Source of the DNA: Myxococcota bacterium
GTDB taxonomy: Bacteria; Myxococcota_C; UBA6777
Length of the DNA stretch: 31,934 nt
Reading direction: 5' to 3'
NCBI GenBank assembly: GCA_023150835.1
Contig: JAKLKB010000070.1
Coordinates: 1-31,934, forward strand
Below are positions 23,833-31,934 of this stretch, one piece after another. The position numbers were made by a program, and so were the translations under genes. The notes beneath the pieces are model-generated. The model had not been told where the DNA came from, did no database searches, and saw only the letters and a list, made by a program, of their open reading frames with translations. Numbering within the stretch: position 1 is the stretch's first letter; each line of letters starts with the position of its first letter.

Positions 23833-24126
23833 AAATCAAGAGGGGTCCACGGAAAGCACGGAAAGCACGGAAAGGAGGCAAGAAGAGTTCAGAGATGGGG
23901 CGTTGGGCTTGGGTCGCGGCTTCGGCTTGAAAGCACGGAAAGCACGGAAAGGAGGCAAGAAGAGTTCAGAGACGGGGCGTTGGGCTTGGGTCGCGGCTTC
24001 GGCTTGAAAGCACGGAAAGCACGGAAAGGAGGCAAGAAGAGTTCAGAGATGGCGCGTTGGGCTTGGGTCGCGGCTTCGGCTTCGGCTTGAAAGCACGGAA
24101 AACACGGAAAGCAGGCAAGAAGAGGG
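23833..24126. repeat. GTCCACGGAAA-seeded array with 77-bp higher-order repeats
   Basis: Begins AAGAGGGGTCCACGGAAA, with ACGGAAAGC steps. Long units then start at 23855, 23932 and 24009 (77-bp period), and a further copy starts at 24092 because the third unit is 83 bp, lengthened by GGCTTC. Each unit has AGCACGGAAAGCACGGAAAG, GGAGGCAAGAAGAGTTCAGA and GGGCTTGGGTCGCGGCTTCG. No coding signal. Confidence 0.92.
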
Positions 24127-24165
24127 CAATGGGAGTTTTATGTGTGGCGGGGCATGGGAAAAGAC

Positions 24166-24340
24166 GTGTTCGCGGAAGCGAGCGGCGCAGATGTTTGTTT
24201 GGGCAGCGGCCAAAAAGGCCGTGTTCGCGGAAGTGAGCGGCGCAGATGTTTGTTTGGGCGGTGGCCAAAAAGGCCGTGTTCGTGGAAGCGAGCGGCGCAG
24301 ATGTTTGTTTGGGCGGTTGCCAAAGAGGCCGTGTTCGCGC
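24166..24340. repeat. 55-bp tandem repeat (3 copies plus partial)
   Basis: Units start at 24166, 24221 and 24276, with a partial at 24331. Each begins GTGTTCGCGGAAG, contains GGCGCAGATGTTTGTTTGGG and ends in CCAAAAAGGCC. 55 is not a multiple of three and the units are nearly identical, which argues against coding. With the neighbouring arrays it fills the 740-bp gap 23764-24503. Confidence 0.92.
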
Positions 24341-24388
24341 TGTTTCAAGCGACAGAGCTGTTGTTTTGAAGAACCTGTGATCTTTTCG

Positions 24389-24445
24389 CCAAACATGGGG
24401 TCAAGGGGGCAAAGCTCCCTTGTGGGGCGTGGGGCAAAGCCCCAC
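24389..24445 (-). repeat. Palindromic repeat family 2, copy 2
   Basis: On the minus strand it reads GTGGGGC-TTT-GCCCCAC (hairpin at 24429-24445), then GCCCCACAAGGGAGC and CCCCCTTGACCCCATG. The block order is the same as at 2580-2634. It lies downstream of hslU, but its T-run precedes the hairpin on the hslU strand, so it is not a canonical terminator for that gene. Confidence 0.6.
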
Positions 24446-24503
24446 AAAAACGAAAGTGGGGGATGGTGTAGAGTCCGAGAAAAACAAGCCAGAGTGGTGT
24501 GGG

Positions 24504-25867
<1,364 letters not shown>

Positions 25868-25868
<1 letters not shown>

Positions 25869-26395
25869 CAGATCTGCTCCATCACGATATCGTTGTTGGT
25901 GAAGACACAGATCTCAGCGGCGATCTGGATGGCGTTGCGAGCGATCTCGGGTGCGCTGAGGTTGGTGTGTCGCAGCATGGCGCGTGCGGCGGCGAGTGCG
26001 TAGGGGCCACCGCTGCCGATGGCATGGACACCTTCGTCGGGTTCGAGGACATCGCCGTTTCCGCTGATGAGGTAGACGCGTTCGTGATCGGCGACAAGGA
26101 GGAGGGCTTCGAGTCGTCGGAGATATTTGTCGGTGCGCCATTCTTTAGCGAGTTCGACGGCGGCGCGGGTGAGGTTTCCGTTAAAGTCTTTGAGTCGGCC
26201 TTCGAATTTTTCTTGGAGGGTGAGGGCGTCAGCGGTGGAGCCAGCAAAACCGCAGATGACTTTGTCGTTGTAGATACGTCGGACTTTGCGAGCGGTGTGC
26301 TTGACGATGGTGTTTTGGAGGGAGACTTGGCCGTCGCCCGCGATGGCGGTCTTGCCGTCTTTTTTGACGGCAACGATGGTCGTTCCATGAAACAT
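25868..26395 (-). CDS. hslV: HslV, peptidase subunit of the HslUV protease
   Basis: Proteasome-like N-terminal threonine peptidase. The sequence begins [15 protein letters not shown]; processing before the first Thr would leave TTIV as the active N-terminus, a four-residue propeptide. Other features: [32 protein letters not shown] and [15 protein letters not shown]. Length 175 aa is normal. The ATG 26393-26395 has AGAGG eight bases upstream; the longer open frame is Pro/Gln-rich and unlike HslV. Confidence 0.97.
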
Positions 26396-26503
26396 AATGA
26401 CGCCTCTTGATGGGGTGAGGAGTTGGTGTGAAGGGCGAGGTTCGTGTTGTTGTGTGGGTTGGAGAGAAGGGGGCAGATTCGAGAACAGCACGAAACGCGG
26501 CAG

Positions 26504-26531
26504 AAGATAATCATGGGATGAGTTGTGTCAA
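26504..26531 (-). promoter_or_regulatory. Candidate sigma70-type promoter for hslVU
   Basis: On the minus strand, a perfect -35 TTGACA (26526-26531), a 16-bp spacer, and TATCTT (26504-26509, four of six matches). Predicted leader about 100 nt to hslV. It lies just after the stop of the 779-aa gene, so hslVU can be transcribed on its own. Confidence 0.5.
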
Positions 26532-26549
26532 AGAAGGAAGGGATGGTGG

Positions 26550-28889
26550 CTATTTGCGGCGTTGTTGTGTGCGCATGGCGGAGTAGGTGTGGAAGGGAGC
26601 GAGGTCGAGTTTGGGGGAGACATCGCGGAGCATGGAGATGAGTTCTTGGAGTTGGTTGCGGAGGTCGAAGTGGTGAACGATGCCGAGGTAGATCAGTTCG
26701 AGGGGGAGGCGTTTGGGTACGATCTGGTAGAGGGAGAGGGAGAAGGATTCTTCGAGGCGGCGTTCGAGGACTTGGATGGGGATATTGACTTGGATTTGAT
26801 AGCTGAGCATGAGGCGCTGTTCGCGGAGGGGGTCGGGTGTGGGGGTGCGGTTTTGGCTTTCGAAGAGGACTTCGGTGGAGCCGTGTAGAGCGGAATGGAG
26901 GAGGGAGATTTGAGATTGACCGAGTTGGGAGATGCCGTCGCGGAGGGCGTGGGCAAAGGGTCGAGTGCCGATGAGGATCTGGCGAGCGACTTGGAGGGCG
27001 TTGGATTGTTGTTGGAGGGGTTCTTTGAGTTGAAGTTTTTCGGCGATGGTTTTGAGTTGTGGGGGTTGGAGTTGTCCGAAGCTTTCGAGGATGGGGGGTA
27101 GGATGATTTGGAGGAGGAGGGGATCGCCGCTCCATTGTAGGCAAGTTTCATCGTCGGTGTAGAGGCAACCGAGGTTGGCTTGTCGAGGGGGGCGAGAGGG
27201 GATGGCTTTTTGGACCATGAGTTGGCATTGACCGGCGAATTGGTAGAGGAAGGACATGGTGTCGAGGGAAAGTTTGGGGAAGAGCCAGATATGGAGTTCG
27301 TGGTTGGGGCATTGTTGGCGGGAGGGAAGGAAGGTCGTGGAAGCGGCGGGGAGGTTGGAAGCGCTTTTGGAGGCGGCGGGGAGGTGGGGTGCGCTTTTGC
27401 TGTTGGGGAGAGGGGAGAGGTTGTTGGGAGCGGAGGGTTCGAGAAGGTGTTCGATCGAGCCGAGGGTCGGGATTTTTCGGGTGTAGAGGTTATTGGCGGC
27501 GTCTTTGTGGGTGTCTTGCAGTTTGGAGCCGTCGAGGGATTCGCCGAGGACAGCGGGTGCAGAAAGGAAGGCGTCATCGTCAAGATCGGGATGAGAGGGG
27601 GTATGTTCGTTGGTGGGGACATCTTCAAAGTCATCGAAGAGGTCGTGTTGGGGGGGGCGTTTTGGGTGTTGTGCCAGAGTTTCGGCGGTGATGGAGCGGG
27701 CGACGGGGAAGTGTTTGGGTGGAGAGAGTTGTTCTTCGATGACGGTGCCCATGAGTACGGGCATGGTGGGTTCGGGGGGAAGAGAATGGGAGCGCATCGA
27801 AGCGGGTGGTTTGATGGGTTTGAATTTTTCGGTGGGAGCGAGGGCTTCTTGGAGGTTGTCGAGGCTTCCGCCGGAGCTTTCGAGGCTGACGCCGAGGGCA
27901 CCGCCCATTTCTTCGAGTTGGAGTTCGAGATCGGAGGGAGGGAGAGAGTGGTGGTTGGGTCGGGGGGAAGGGGGTTTGATGACGGGGACTTCTTGGGTGC
28001 TCATGAGGGCGAGGTCATCGGTGGAGAGAGGCTTGTTGGCGGCATCAAAAGAGCCGCTGGGAGCGCGAGTACCGATAGAGAGGCCGAGGGGCGGAGGTTG
28101 TAAGGGTGTGTGGGAGGGTGGTTTATGGAGTTCTTCGGTATCGAGGACGAGTTCTCCTGTGTCGAGATCAGATTCGGAGGGCAGTACGCCGCGGATGACG
28201 GGGACATCGAGGGTTTGGGCCTCTTCGAGATGGCGAGAGGATCGGGATTTGAGGGGTGGTGGTTGAAGCGGGGGTGTGGGAGGAAGTGAGGGGGGGAGTT
28301 CTTCTTCGGAGGGGAAGGGTTCAACAAAGAAGAAGACATCCATGGGATGGGCAAGGGTTTTGCGTTCTTCGGGAGTTGCGGGGGTGTAGGGTTCGGAGGG
28401 GAGATGAGGCTTGTCGAGCGTGTCGGCCTTTGCGGGGTCGCTGTGGGTGTGGAGATCGGACTCGTGGGCTTCGATGTTGGTTTCGGAGCTGGTGTCGGAG
28501 TCGGGTTCTAGGGGTAGGTTGTCGACAAAGAAGGCGATATTTTCGGCAGGCATGAGAGAGCCATGCGGGCCGGGCTGTTTGGGAGCGGGAAAGATATCGG
28601 GCGGTTCGAGTTGGCGGACAGAGGGTAGCGCATAAGGAGGCGGAGCATCGGTGATCTTGGGGGTTTGGGGTGTGGTGGCTTTGGAGGGGAGGGGGGGTGG
28701 TTTGAGAGGAGGGGTGGTTTGAGAGGGAGGTGTGGTTTGGGAGGGGGGTGTGGACAGCCCGACCGTAGCTGGCTGCATGCCGACAAAAGGTGAAGTCCCG
28801 GGCGCTTTGGGCGGTCGGGAAGGCGACACAGAGGCTTCGTTGTTTTTGGAAGCCTGCTTGGAGGATGGGTTTGTTGGGTTTTTTTCCAT
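26550..28889 (-). CDS. Large protein with a long disordered Pro/Ser region and a globular C-terminus (unknown)
   Basis: 779 aa from the ATG; a GTG two codons earlier is possible, and a TAA lies immediately before it, so the start cannot be further upstream. No clear RBS. Residues 1 to about 530 are low-complexity, rich in Pro, Ser, Thr, Leu, Glu, with short repeated motifs such as PPSQTTPP, acidic patches (EELPPSLPP, DLFDDFED) and KSAPHLPAASKSASNLPAAS. From about 535 to the end the sequence is ordered and mixed helical/beta: HELHIWLFPKLSLDTMSFLY, IILPPILESFGQLQPPQLKT, LSYQIQVNIPIQVLERRLEE. The ordered part has no family I recognise. No signal peptide, so cytoplasmic. The disordered arm with many Ser/Thr could be a phosphorylation or scaffold region (inference). 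Confidence 0.75.
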   Translation of the reverse strand: MEKNPTNPSSKQASKNNEASVSPSRPPKAPGTSPFVGMQPATVGLSTPPSQTTPPSQTTPPLKPPPLPSKATTPQTPKITDAPPPYALPSVRQLEPPDIFPAPKQPGPHGSLMPAENIAFFVDNLPLEPDSDTSSETNIEAHESDLHTHSDPAKADTLDKPHLPSEPYTPATPEERKTLAHPMDVFFFVEPFPSEEELPPSLPPTPPLQPPPLKSRSSRHLEEAQTLDVPVIRGVLPSESDLDTGELVLDTEELHKPPSHTPLQPPPLGLSIGTRAPSGSFDAANKPLSTDDLALMSTQEVPVIKPPSPRPNHHSLPPSDLELQLEEMGGALGVSLESSGGSLDNLQEALAPTEKFKPIKPPASMRSHSLPPEPTMPVLMGTVIEEQLSPPKHFPVARSITAETLAQHPKRPPQHDLFDDFEDVPTNEHTPSHPDLDDDAFLSAPAVLGESLDGSKLQDTHKDAANNLYTRKIPTLGSIEHLLEPSAPNNLSPLPNSKSAPHLPAASKSASNLPAASTTFLPSRQQCPNHELHIWLFPKLSLDTMSFLYQFAGQCQLMVQKAIPSRPPRQANLGCLYTDDETCLQWSGDPLLLQIILPPILESFGQLQPPQLKTIAEKLQLKEPLQQQSNALQVARQILIGTRPFAHALRDGISQLGQSQISLLHSALHGSTEVLFESQNRTPTPDPLREQRLMLSYQIQVNIPIQVLERRLEESFSLSLYQIVPKRLPLELIYLGIVHHFDLRNQLQELISMLRDVSPKLDLAPFHTYSAMRTQQRRK

Positions 28890-28909
28890 GTCCACTTATG
28901 CGCGTCTGG

Positions 28910-29009
28910 GTTTCAATGCTCGTTCGCCCCGAAGGACGGACGCTACAGGGAGAGAACGATCGAGGACTCGTCGAGCAGTTTCAATGTTCGTCCTGAAGAC
29001 CGAACTGCC
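28910..29009 (-). CRISPR. Possible CRISPR remnant: two palindromic repeats ending ATTGAAAC with one spacer
   Basis: Minus-strand view: repeat 1 (28910-28946, 37 nt) has GTCCGTCC-TTCG-GGGCGAAC followed by GAGC and ATTGAAAC. Repeat 2 (about 28978-29009) has GTTCGGTC-TTCA-GGACGAAC followed directly by ATTGAAAC. Both form 8-bp stems with one mismatch and a tetraloop. The ends are 68 bp apart, with a 31-nt spacer at 28947-28977. ATTGAAAC is a common 3' end of CRISPR repeats and becomes the crRNA 5' tag. There are no further repeats and no cas genes in the window, and repeat 2 is diverged. It could also be another intergenic palindrome. Confidence 0.3.
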
Positions 29010-29155
29010 GTTGTTGGAACATCAGGATGTGTGCGGTTTCGAGCGTAGAGAGCCTTGTGGGGGGATGGGTGATTTGGAGACCGATCAGACGGGATGCCAA
29101 GTCCATCGGGGGATCACAAGGCGATCTGTACGCGAACCGCGACACGGAAGTTGGA

Positions 29156-29164
29156 TTATCCACA
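29156..29164 (+). promoter_or_regulatory. Single DnaA-box match (TTATCCACA)
   Basis: Exact E. coli-type DnaA box in the 317-bp gap between the 719-aa and 779-aa genes. Only one is seen nearby, so this is not an origin; a chance match in a window of this size is quite possible. The rest of the gap has no gene. Confidence 0.25.
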
Positions 29165-29206
29165 GATCTATCTTTTAGGAAAGGGGGTGTTTTTGAGGAG
29201 AAGAGA

Positions 29207-31366
29207 TCAGCGGCCGGGGAGGAACTCGGTGAGGCAAGTGAGGTGGCCGAGTTTTCCTTTGTAAACCGAGAGGATAGAGAGTCGGACGGAGGATGTTTTG
29301 ACGTTGCGAAAAGTGACGACTTGTTTGGCGTCGGTGTCTTTGAGGGTGACGGTTTGGGAGGAACCGTCGGAGAAGGTAAGGCGAGCTTGTTTGACGCGAT
29401 TGTTGAGGATGTAGCGTTCGCCGGGGCGTCGGCAGCCGTTGGTGATGGAGACGGCGTTGAGTTCTTGGGGCATGGGGAGGAGGAATTGGAGCCATTCGCC
29501 GATGCCGTCATCGAGTCGGCCTTCGCCCCAAGCGGTGATATCGCGGCTATCGCCGGCATTTTGGGGTTCGTAGGTTTCAGCGCCTTGGGATTGGAAAGAA
29601 GAGGCGGTGTAGAGGACCTCATCAAAGACGGGGACAACTTCGCCGAGGAAGCCGAGGGAGTTTTCTTTTTCGGGGAGGGTGAGTCGTTGGGTGCGGCCTT
29701 GGGGGTCGCGGTATTCTTGGAGGATCTCGATGCGCAAGAAGGAAGTGTCGACAGGGTTGGGGAAGCGGAAAAAGGTGTAGGGTCGGCCATCTTGGAGAGC
29801 GATTTCATAGCGAGCGGATTCTGCGGTGGTGATGCGAAGATAGGAGGGTGGGACGAGGCGTGGGGCGCTTTGTTCGCCGCCGGGGAAATATTCGTCGGCG
29901 ACGTGTTTGAGTTGGGAGGGGATCTGTGCGGAGATGGCGACGCCAAGGAGTCGACGGCTTTTGATGAATTGGAGGCGAACCCATTCGCCGATGCCACGTG
30001 GGCTTTTGTTGGCGACCCAGATGGTATCACGGAAGCCATCGGCGAGGTTTTGGGGTCGAGAGCGCATGGCGAGGCGAGCTTTTTCGGCGTCGTTGCCTTT
30101 GGGGGCGACGCGATCCCAAGTGCTGCTGGTGGTGATACTCAAGATGCCACGGGCTTGATTGAGGGGTTGGTAGGTGCCGTTGTGGAACTTGTACATGGTG
30201 CGCCCAAGGAGGCCGTTGAAGTTGGGGGTTTCGTAATAGTGATCGACGATCAATTCGAGCCACGCGTCAGCGTCCATATTTTGGAAGCGGAATTGAGCCC
30301 ATTGACGGCCAGCGGCATCGGATTCTTCGCCTTCTTTGGAAGTGGTGAGTGTGAGGATGTTGTTTAACTTTTTATTGATCGGGTCGTAGGTGTGGAAGGA
30401 TTGTTCTTGTTTGCGCATGGTGCCGAGCTTGAGGTTGTTTTCGCATTGGAGGGCGATCAAGCTACCTTCGGAGTTGAGGGGCCGCAGTTCGATGTTGTCG
30501 GCTTGGAGGCGTCCGATGACTTCGATTTTGGGTCCGGTGGGAGCGGCGGGAGCGTCGTCTTCTTTGGGGGCGTCGGGCTTGGGTTCGGTTTTGGCGGCAG
30601 GTGGGGAAGGGATCTCCGCGGCGACGATGATCTCAAGGGGTTTGTGGGCGATGCGTTTGGGTTTGACTTTGGGGCATGGGCACAGCGGGATATCGGTTTC
30701 GCCCGTTTGTTTGTACCAGCGATCGAAGAAAGATTGTCGTTTGCGGGGGGGGGCAGAAGCGATCTTTTTGATGCGCCAAGCGTTGATTTTGTAGGTGTTG
30801 TTGTTGTCGACGTTGACGAACACGATATCGTTGAGGTTCCAACGCTTCCAACGTCCGAGTTTGCTGCCGAGGGTACGGACCATCTGAAAGCTGAGATCGG
30901 TTTCTTTGATCGGAGGTTTGGTTTGAAGTTGATACCAGAGGTGGAGGGTTTTGCGTTTTTTGCCTTCGATCTTGATCTGGTAGAGGTAGTCTTCGTGTTT
31001 GGAGAGGGCTTCGGTGACTTGTTTGATCATGGCGAGGGTTTTGGCGTCGCCTTGGGGGGTGGGTTTGGGGCAGAGGCAGCCTTTGCGTTTGGGAGCCTCT
31101 TTTTTGGCGGTGGGATTGGGGTTGTAGACGACGACCCATTCTTTTTGCTTGTCGCCGTTGAGATCGATCTGGATGCTGCGGTATTGGGGGATCTGATCGG
31201 GGGTGATGGTTTGTCCGGGGAAAAGCTGAGCGAGGATGGCCGCAGGGACGGGGGTTTGGGCAGAAGAAGAATCGGCGTCTTGGGCGATCACGGCGTGGCT
31301 TCCGCCAAACAAGAGCACGAGGCCAAGAGAGCATAACCAGAAGAACTTGTGTCGCAGGTGTTTCAA
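29207..31366 (-). CDS. Secreted protein with two discoidin-like (NADase-type glycan-binding) domains
   Basis: 719 aa. Signal peptide 1-29 (ends VIAQD). Residues 45-85 include IDLNGDKQKEWVVVYN, a calcium-loop or FG-GAP-like segment; a Cys pair CLCP (97-100) and another CPCP (229-232) flank a domain with IVFVNVDNNNTYKI. A Pro/Lys/Ala linker (250-280) follows. Two related C-terminal domains are seen: 438-580 (PQNLADGFRDTIWVANKS then GIGEWVRLQF) and 585-719 (YTASSFQSQGAETYEPQNAG then GIGEWLQFLLP, ITNGCRRPGERYILNNRVKQ). They share the ADG/DSRDxTxW...GIGEW pattern of glycan-binding discoidin-like modules. The TTG start (31364-31366) has GGAGG six bases upstream. Probably a periplasmic or surface binding protein; the ligand is unknown. 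Confidence 0.82.
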   Translation of the reverse strand: MKHLRHKFFWLCSLGLVLLFGGSHAVIAQDADSSSAQTPVPAAILAQLFPGQTITPDQIPQYRSIQIDLNGDKQKEWVVVYNPNPTAKKEAPKRKGCLCPKPTPQGDAKTLAMIKQVTEALSKHEDYLYQIKIEGKKRKTLHLWYQLQTKPPIKETDLSFQMVRTLGSKLGRWKRWNLNDIVFVNVDNNNTYKINAWRIKKIASAPPRKRQSFFDRWYKQTGETDIPLCPCPKVKPKRIAHKPLEIIVAAEIPSPPAAKTEPKPDAPKEDDAPAAPTGPKIEVIGRLQADNIELRPLNSEGSLIALQCENNLKLGTMRKQEQSFHTYDPINKKLNNILTLTTSKEGEESDAAGRQWAQFRFQNMDADAWLELIVDHYYETPNFNGLLGRTMYKFHNGTYQPLNQARGILSITTSSTWDRVAPKGNDAEKARLAMRSRPQNLADGFRDTIWVANKSPRGIGEWVRLQFIKSRRLLGVAISAQIPSQLKHVADEYFPGGEQSAPRLVPPSYLRITTAESARYEIALQDGRPYTFFRFPNPVDTSFLRIEILQEYRDPQGRTQRLTLPEKENSLGFLGEVVPVFDEVLYTASSFQSQGAETYEPQNAGDSRDITAWGEGRLDDGIGEWLQFLLPMPQELNAVSITNGCRRPGERYILNNRVKQARLTFSDGSSQTVTLKDTDAKQVVTFRNVKTSSVRLSILSVYKGKLGHLTCLTEFLPGR

Positions 31367-31432
31367 GGTTGCCTCCGCATTTGCGTGGTGAGTGCAGCAA
31401 GGCGACGGGATGAACCCGTACGGCGTGTTGCG

Positions 31433-31470
31433 TTTGGGTGGAGTGCGCTGATTTGGGTGGAGTGCGCTAG
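31433..31470. repeat. 19-bp tandem duplication upstream of the 719-aa gene
   Basis: TTTGGGTGGAGTGCGCTGA (31433-31451) is followed directly by TTTGGGTGGAGTGCGCTAG (31452-31470). It lies in the leader or promoter region of the secreted-protein gene, where a duplicated regulator site is possible. The rest of 31367-31572 shows no gene. Confidence 0.7.
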
Positions 31471-31572
31471 TTGGATGGAAGTGATGCGATATCTTGGGTC
31501 AAAGCGTCAAGCGCCCGCGTTGATTTGTCTGATACGACCGCACGATCGGGTAGCAGCCTTTGGGATCTAATC

Positions 31573-31698
31573 TGATATCCGTGAGAAGCGTACACGAAGG
31601 GCCGATGCGATCCGTTGTAAAAGCCCTGTGGTTGGGCAGCCACAGATGGCCCCTCTTACGTGGGTACAAAACGCGGGCATCACGCAGAGGATATCGAA
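31573..31698. repeat. Interspersed palindromic element, family 1, copy F
   Basis: Left end GATATCCGTGAGAAGCGTAC resembles copy A (GTGAGAAGTGTAC). It shares GAAGGG-CGATGCGATCCGTTGTAAA with A and has TTGGGCAGCCACAG, the hairpin arm. The right end is diverged (GGATATCG, 31689-31696) and runs straight into the GTCCACGGAAA seed of the final array. Confidence 0.65.
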
Positions 31699-31699
31699 A

Positions 31700-31934
31700 A
31701 GAAGAGTCCACGGAAAGCACGGAAAACACGGAAAATACGGAAAGTACCGAAAGTACGGAAAGTACGGAAAGTACGGAAAGTACGGAAAGTACGAAAAGTA
31801 CGGAAAGTACGGAAAGTACGGAAAGCACGGAAAGTACGGAAAGTACGGAAAGTACGGAAAGTACGGAAAGTACGGAAAGTACGGAAAGTACGGAAAGTAC
31901 GGAAAGTACGGAAAGTACGGAAAGTACGGAAAGT
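31700..31934. repeat. 9-bp satellite (GTACGGAAA)n with GTCCACGGAAA seed, continuing beyond the window
   Basis: After AAGAAGAGTCCACGGAAA the unit GCACGGAAA or GTACGGAAA repeats about 25 times to the window end with few changes (ACACGGAAA, ATACGGAAA, ACCGAAA, ACGAAAA early on). On the minus strand it reads as endless Leu-Ser-Val, which is not a gene. Confidence 0.97.

Noticed and set aside
24429-24445. Rho-independent terminator for hslU
   Set aside because: The hairpin is good, but on the hslU strand the T-run comes before the stem, not after; it belongs to palindromic family 2.
29036-29060. Third CRISPR-like repeat (GTTTCGAGCG)
   Set aside because: Only the first five bases match, the spacing differs (58 against 68 bp) and there is no palindrome.
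29027-30367. 446-aa plus-strand open frame opposite the secreted 719-aa gene
   Set aside because: Antisense shadow with skewed composition; the minus-strand gene has a signal peptide, RBS and domains.
31499-31828. Leu-Ser-Val repeat protein on the minus strand
   Set aside because: Direct product of the 9-bp satellite read in a frame; continues for as long as the repeat does and has no gene signals.

Overview
This 31.9-kb chromosomal window comes from a moderately GC-rich Gram-negative bacterium. The support is several lipoprotein signal peptides, an FtsQ/FtsA pair, HslVU, HrpB and a Bcp-type peroxiredoxin. TTG starts seem frequent (mnmE, the 719-aa secreted protein, probably the FHA-SEDS gene). 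The mix would fit a myxobacterial or other delta-proteobacterial-type lineage, but that is inference: there is no rRNA, tRNA or phylogenetic marker to settle it.

Layout. 1-1943 is the 3' part of hrpB. 2138-3159 holds a 76-aa unknown protein (minus) and an alkyltransferase-like DNA-repair protein (plus). 3237-9007 is a tight minus-strand operon, bcp - atypical SDR - mnmE - tandem thioredoxin-like protein - secreted 574-aa protein, with overlaps of 4 and 10 nt and a good sigma70-type promoter at 9043-9071. 9548-12817 is a plus-strand cell-wall/division block, ddl-ftsQ-ftsA, without murC/murB before it or ftsZ after it. 12825-16502 (minus) holds a LEA-type lipoprotein, a concentrative nucleoside transporter and another lipoprotein. 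16715-18120 holds a tiny lipoprotein, a 42-bp repeat array and a helical unknown protein. 18573-21875 encodes a large FHA-domain plus FtsW/RodA (SEDS) fusion. 22135-23763 encodes a membrane-anchored endonuclease/exonuclease/phosphatase-fold protein and a small lipoprotein. 23855-24445 is repeat-dense. 24504-26395 is hslVU, followed on the map by a 779-aa mostly disordered protein and a 719-aa secreted protein with two discoidin-like domains. The window ends inside a 9-bp satellite.

How the genes fit together. Peptidoglycan synthesis and division recur (Ddl, FtsQ, FtsA, FHA-SEDS). A second theme is redox and stress maintenance (Bcp, thioredoxin-like, HslVU, ATL, and MnmE in tRNA modification). 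No cas genes, phage genes, transposases or secretion systems were seen.

The most unusual content is repetitive. (1) An interspersed palindromic element with 11-bp terminal inverted repeats and a hairpin that keeps pairing through compensatory changes occurs at six intergenic loci. One copy supplies part of a perfect TATAAT upstream of ddl, and one overlaps the 5' end of the FHA-SEDS reading frame. (2) A second palindromic family has two copies. (3) Simple arrays share the seed GTCCACGGAAA. (4) In-frame tandem repeats expand several proteins. The most striking is an about 96-residue insertion of 16-aa repeats within switch II of the MnmE GTPase domain. (5) A possible one-spacer CRISPR remnant, with ATTGAAAC-ending palindromic repeats, lies at 28910-29009.
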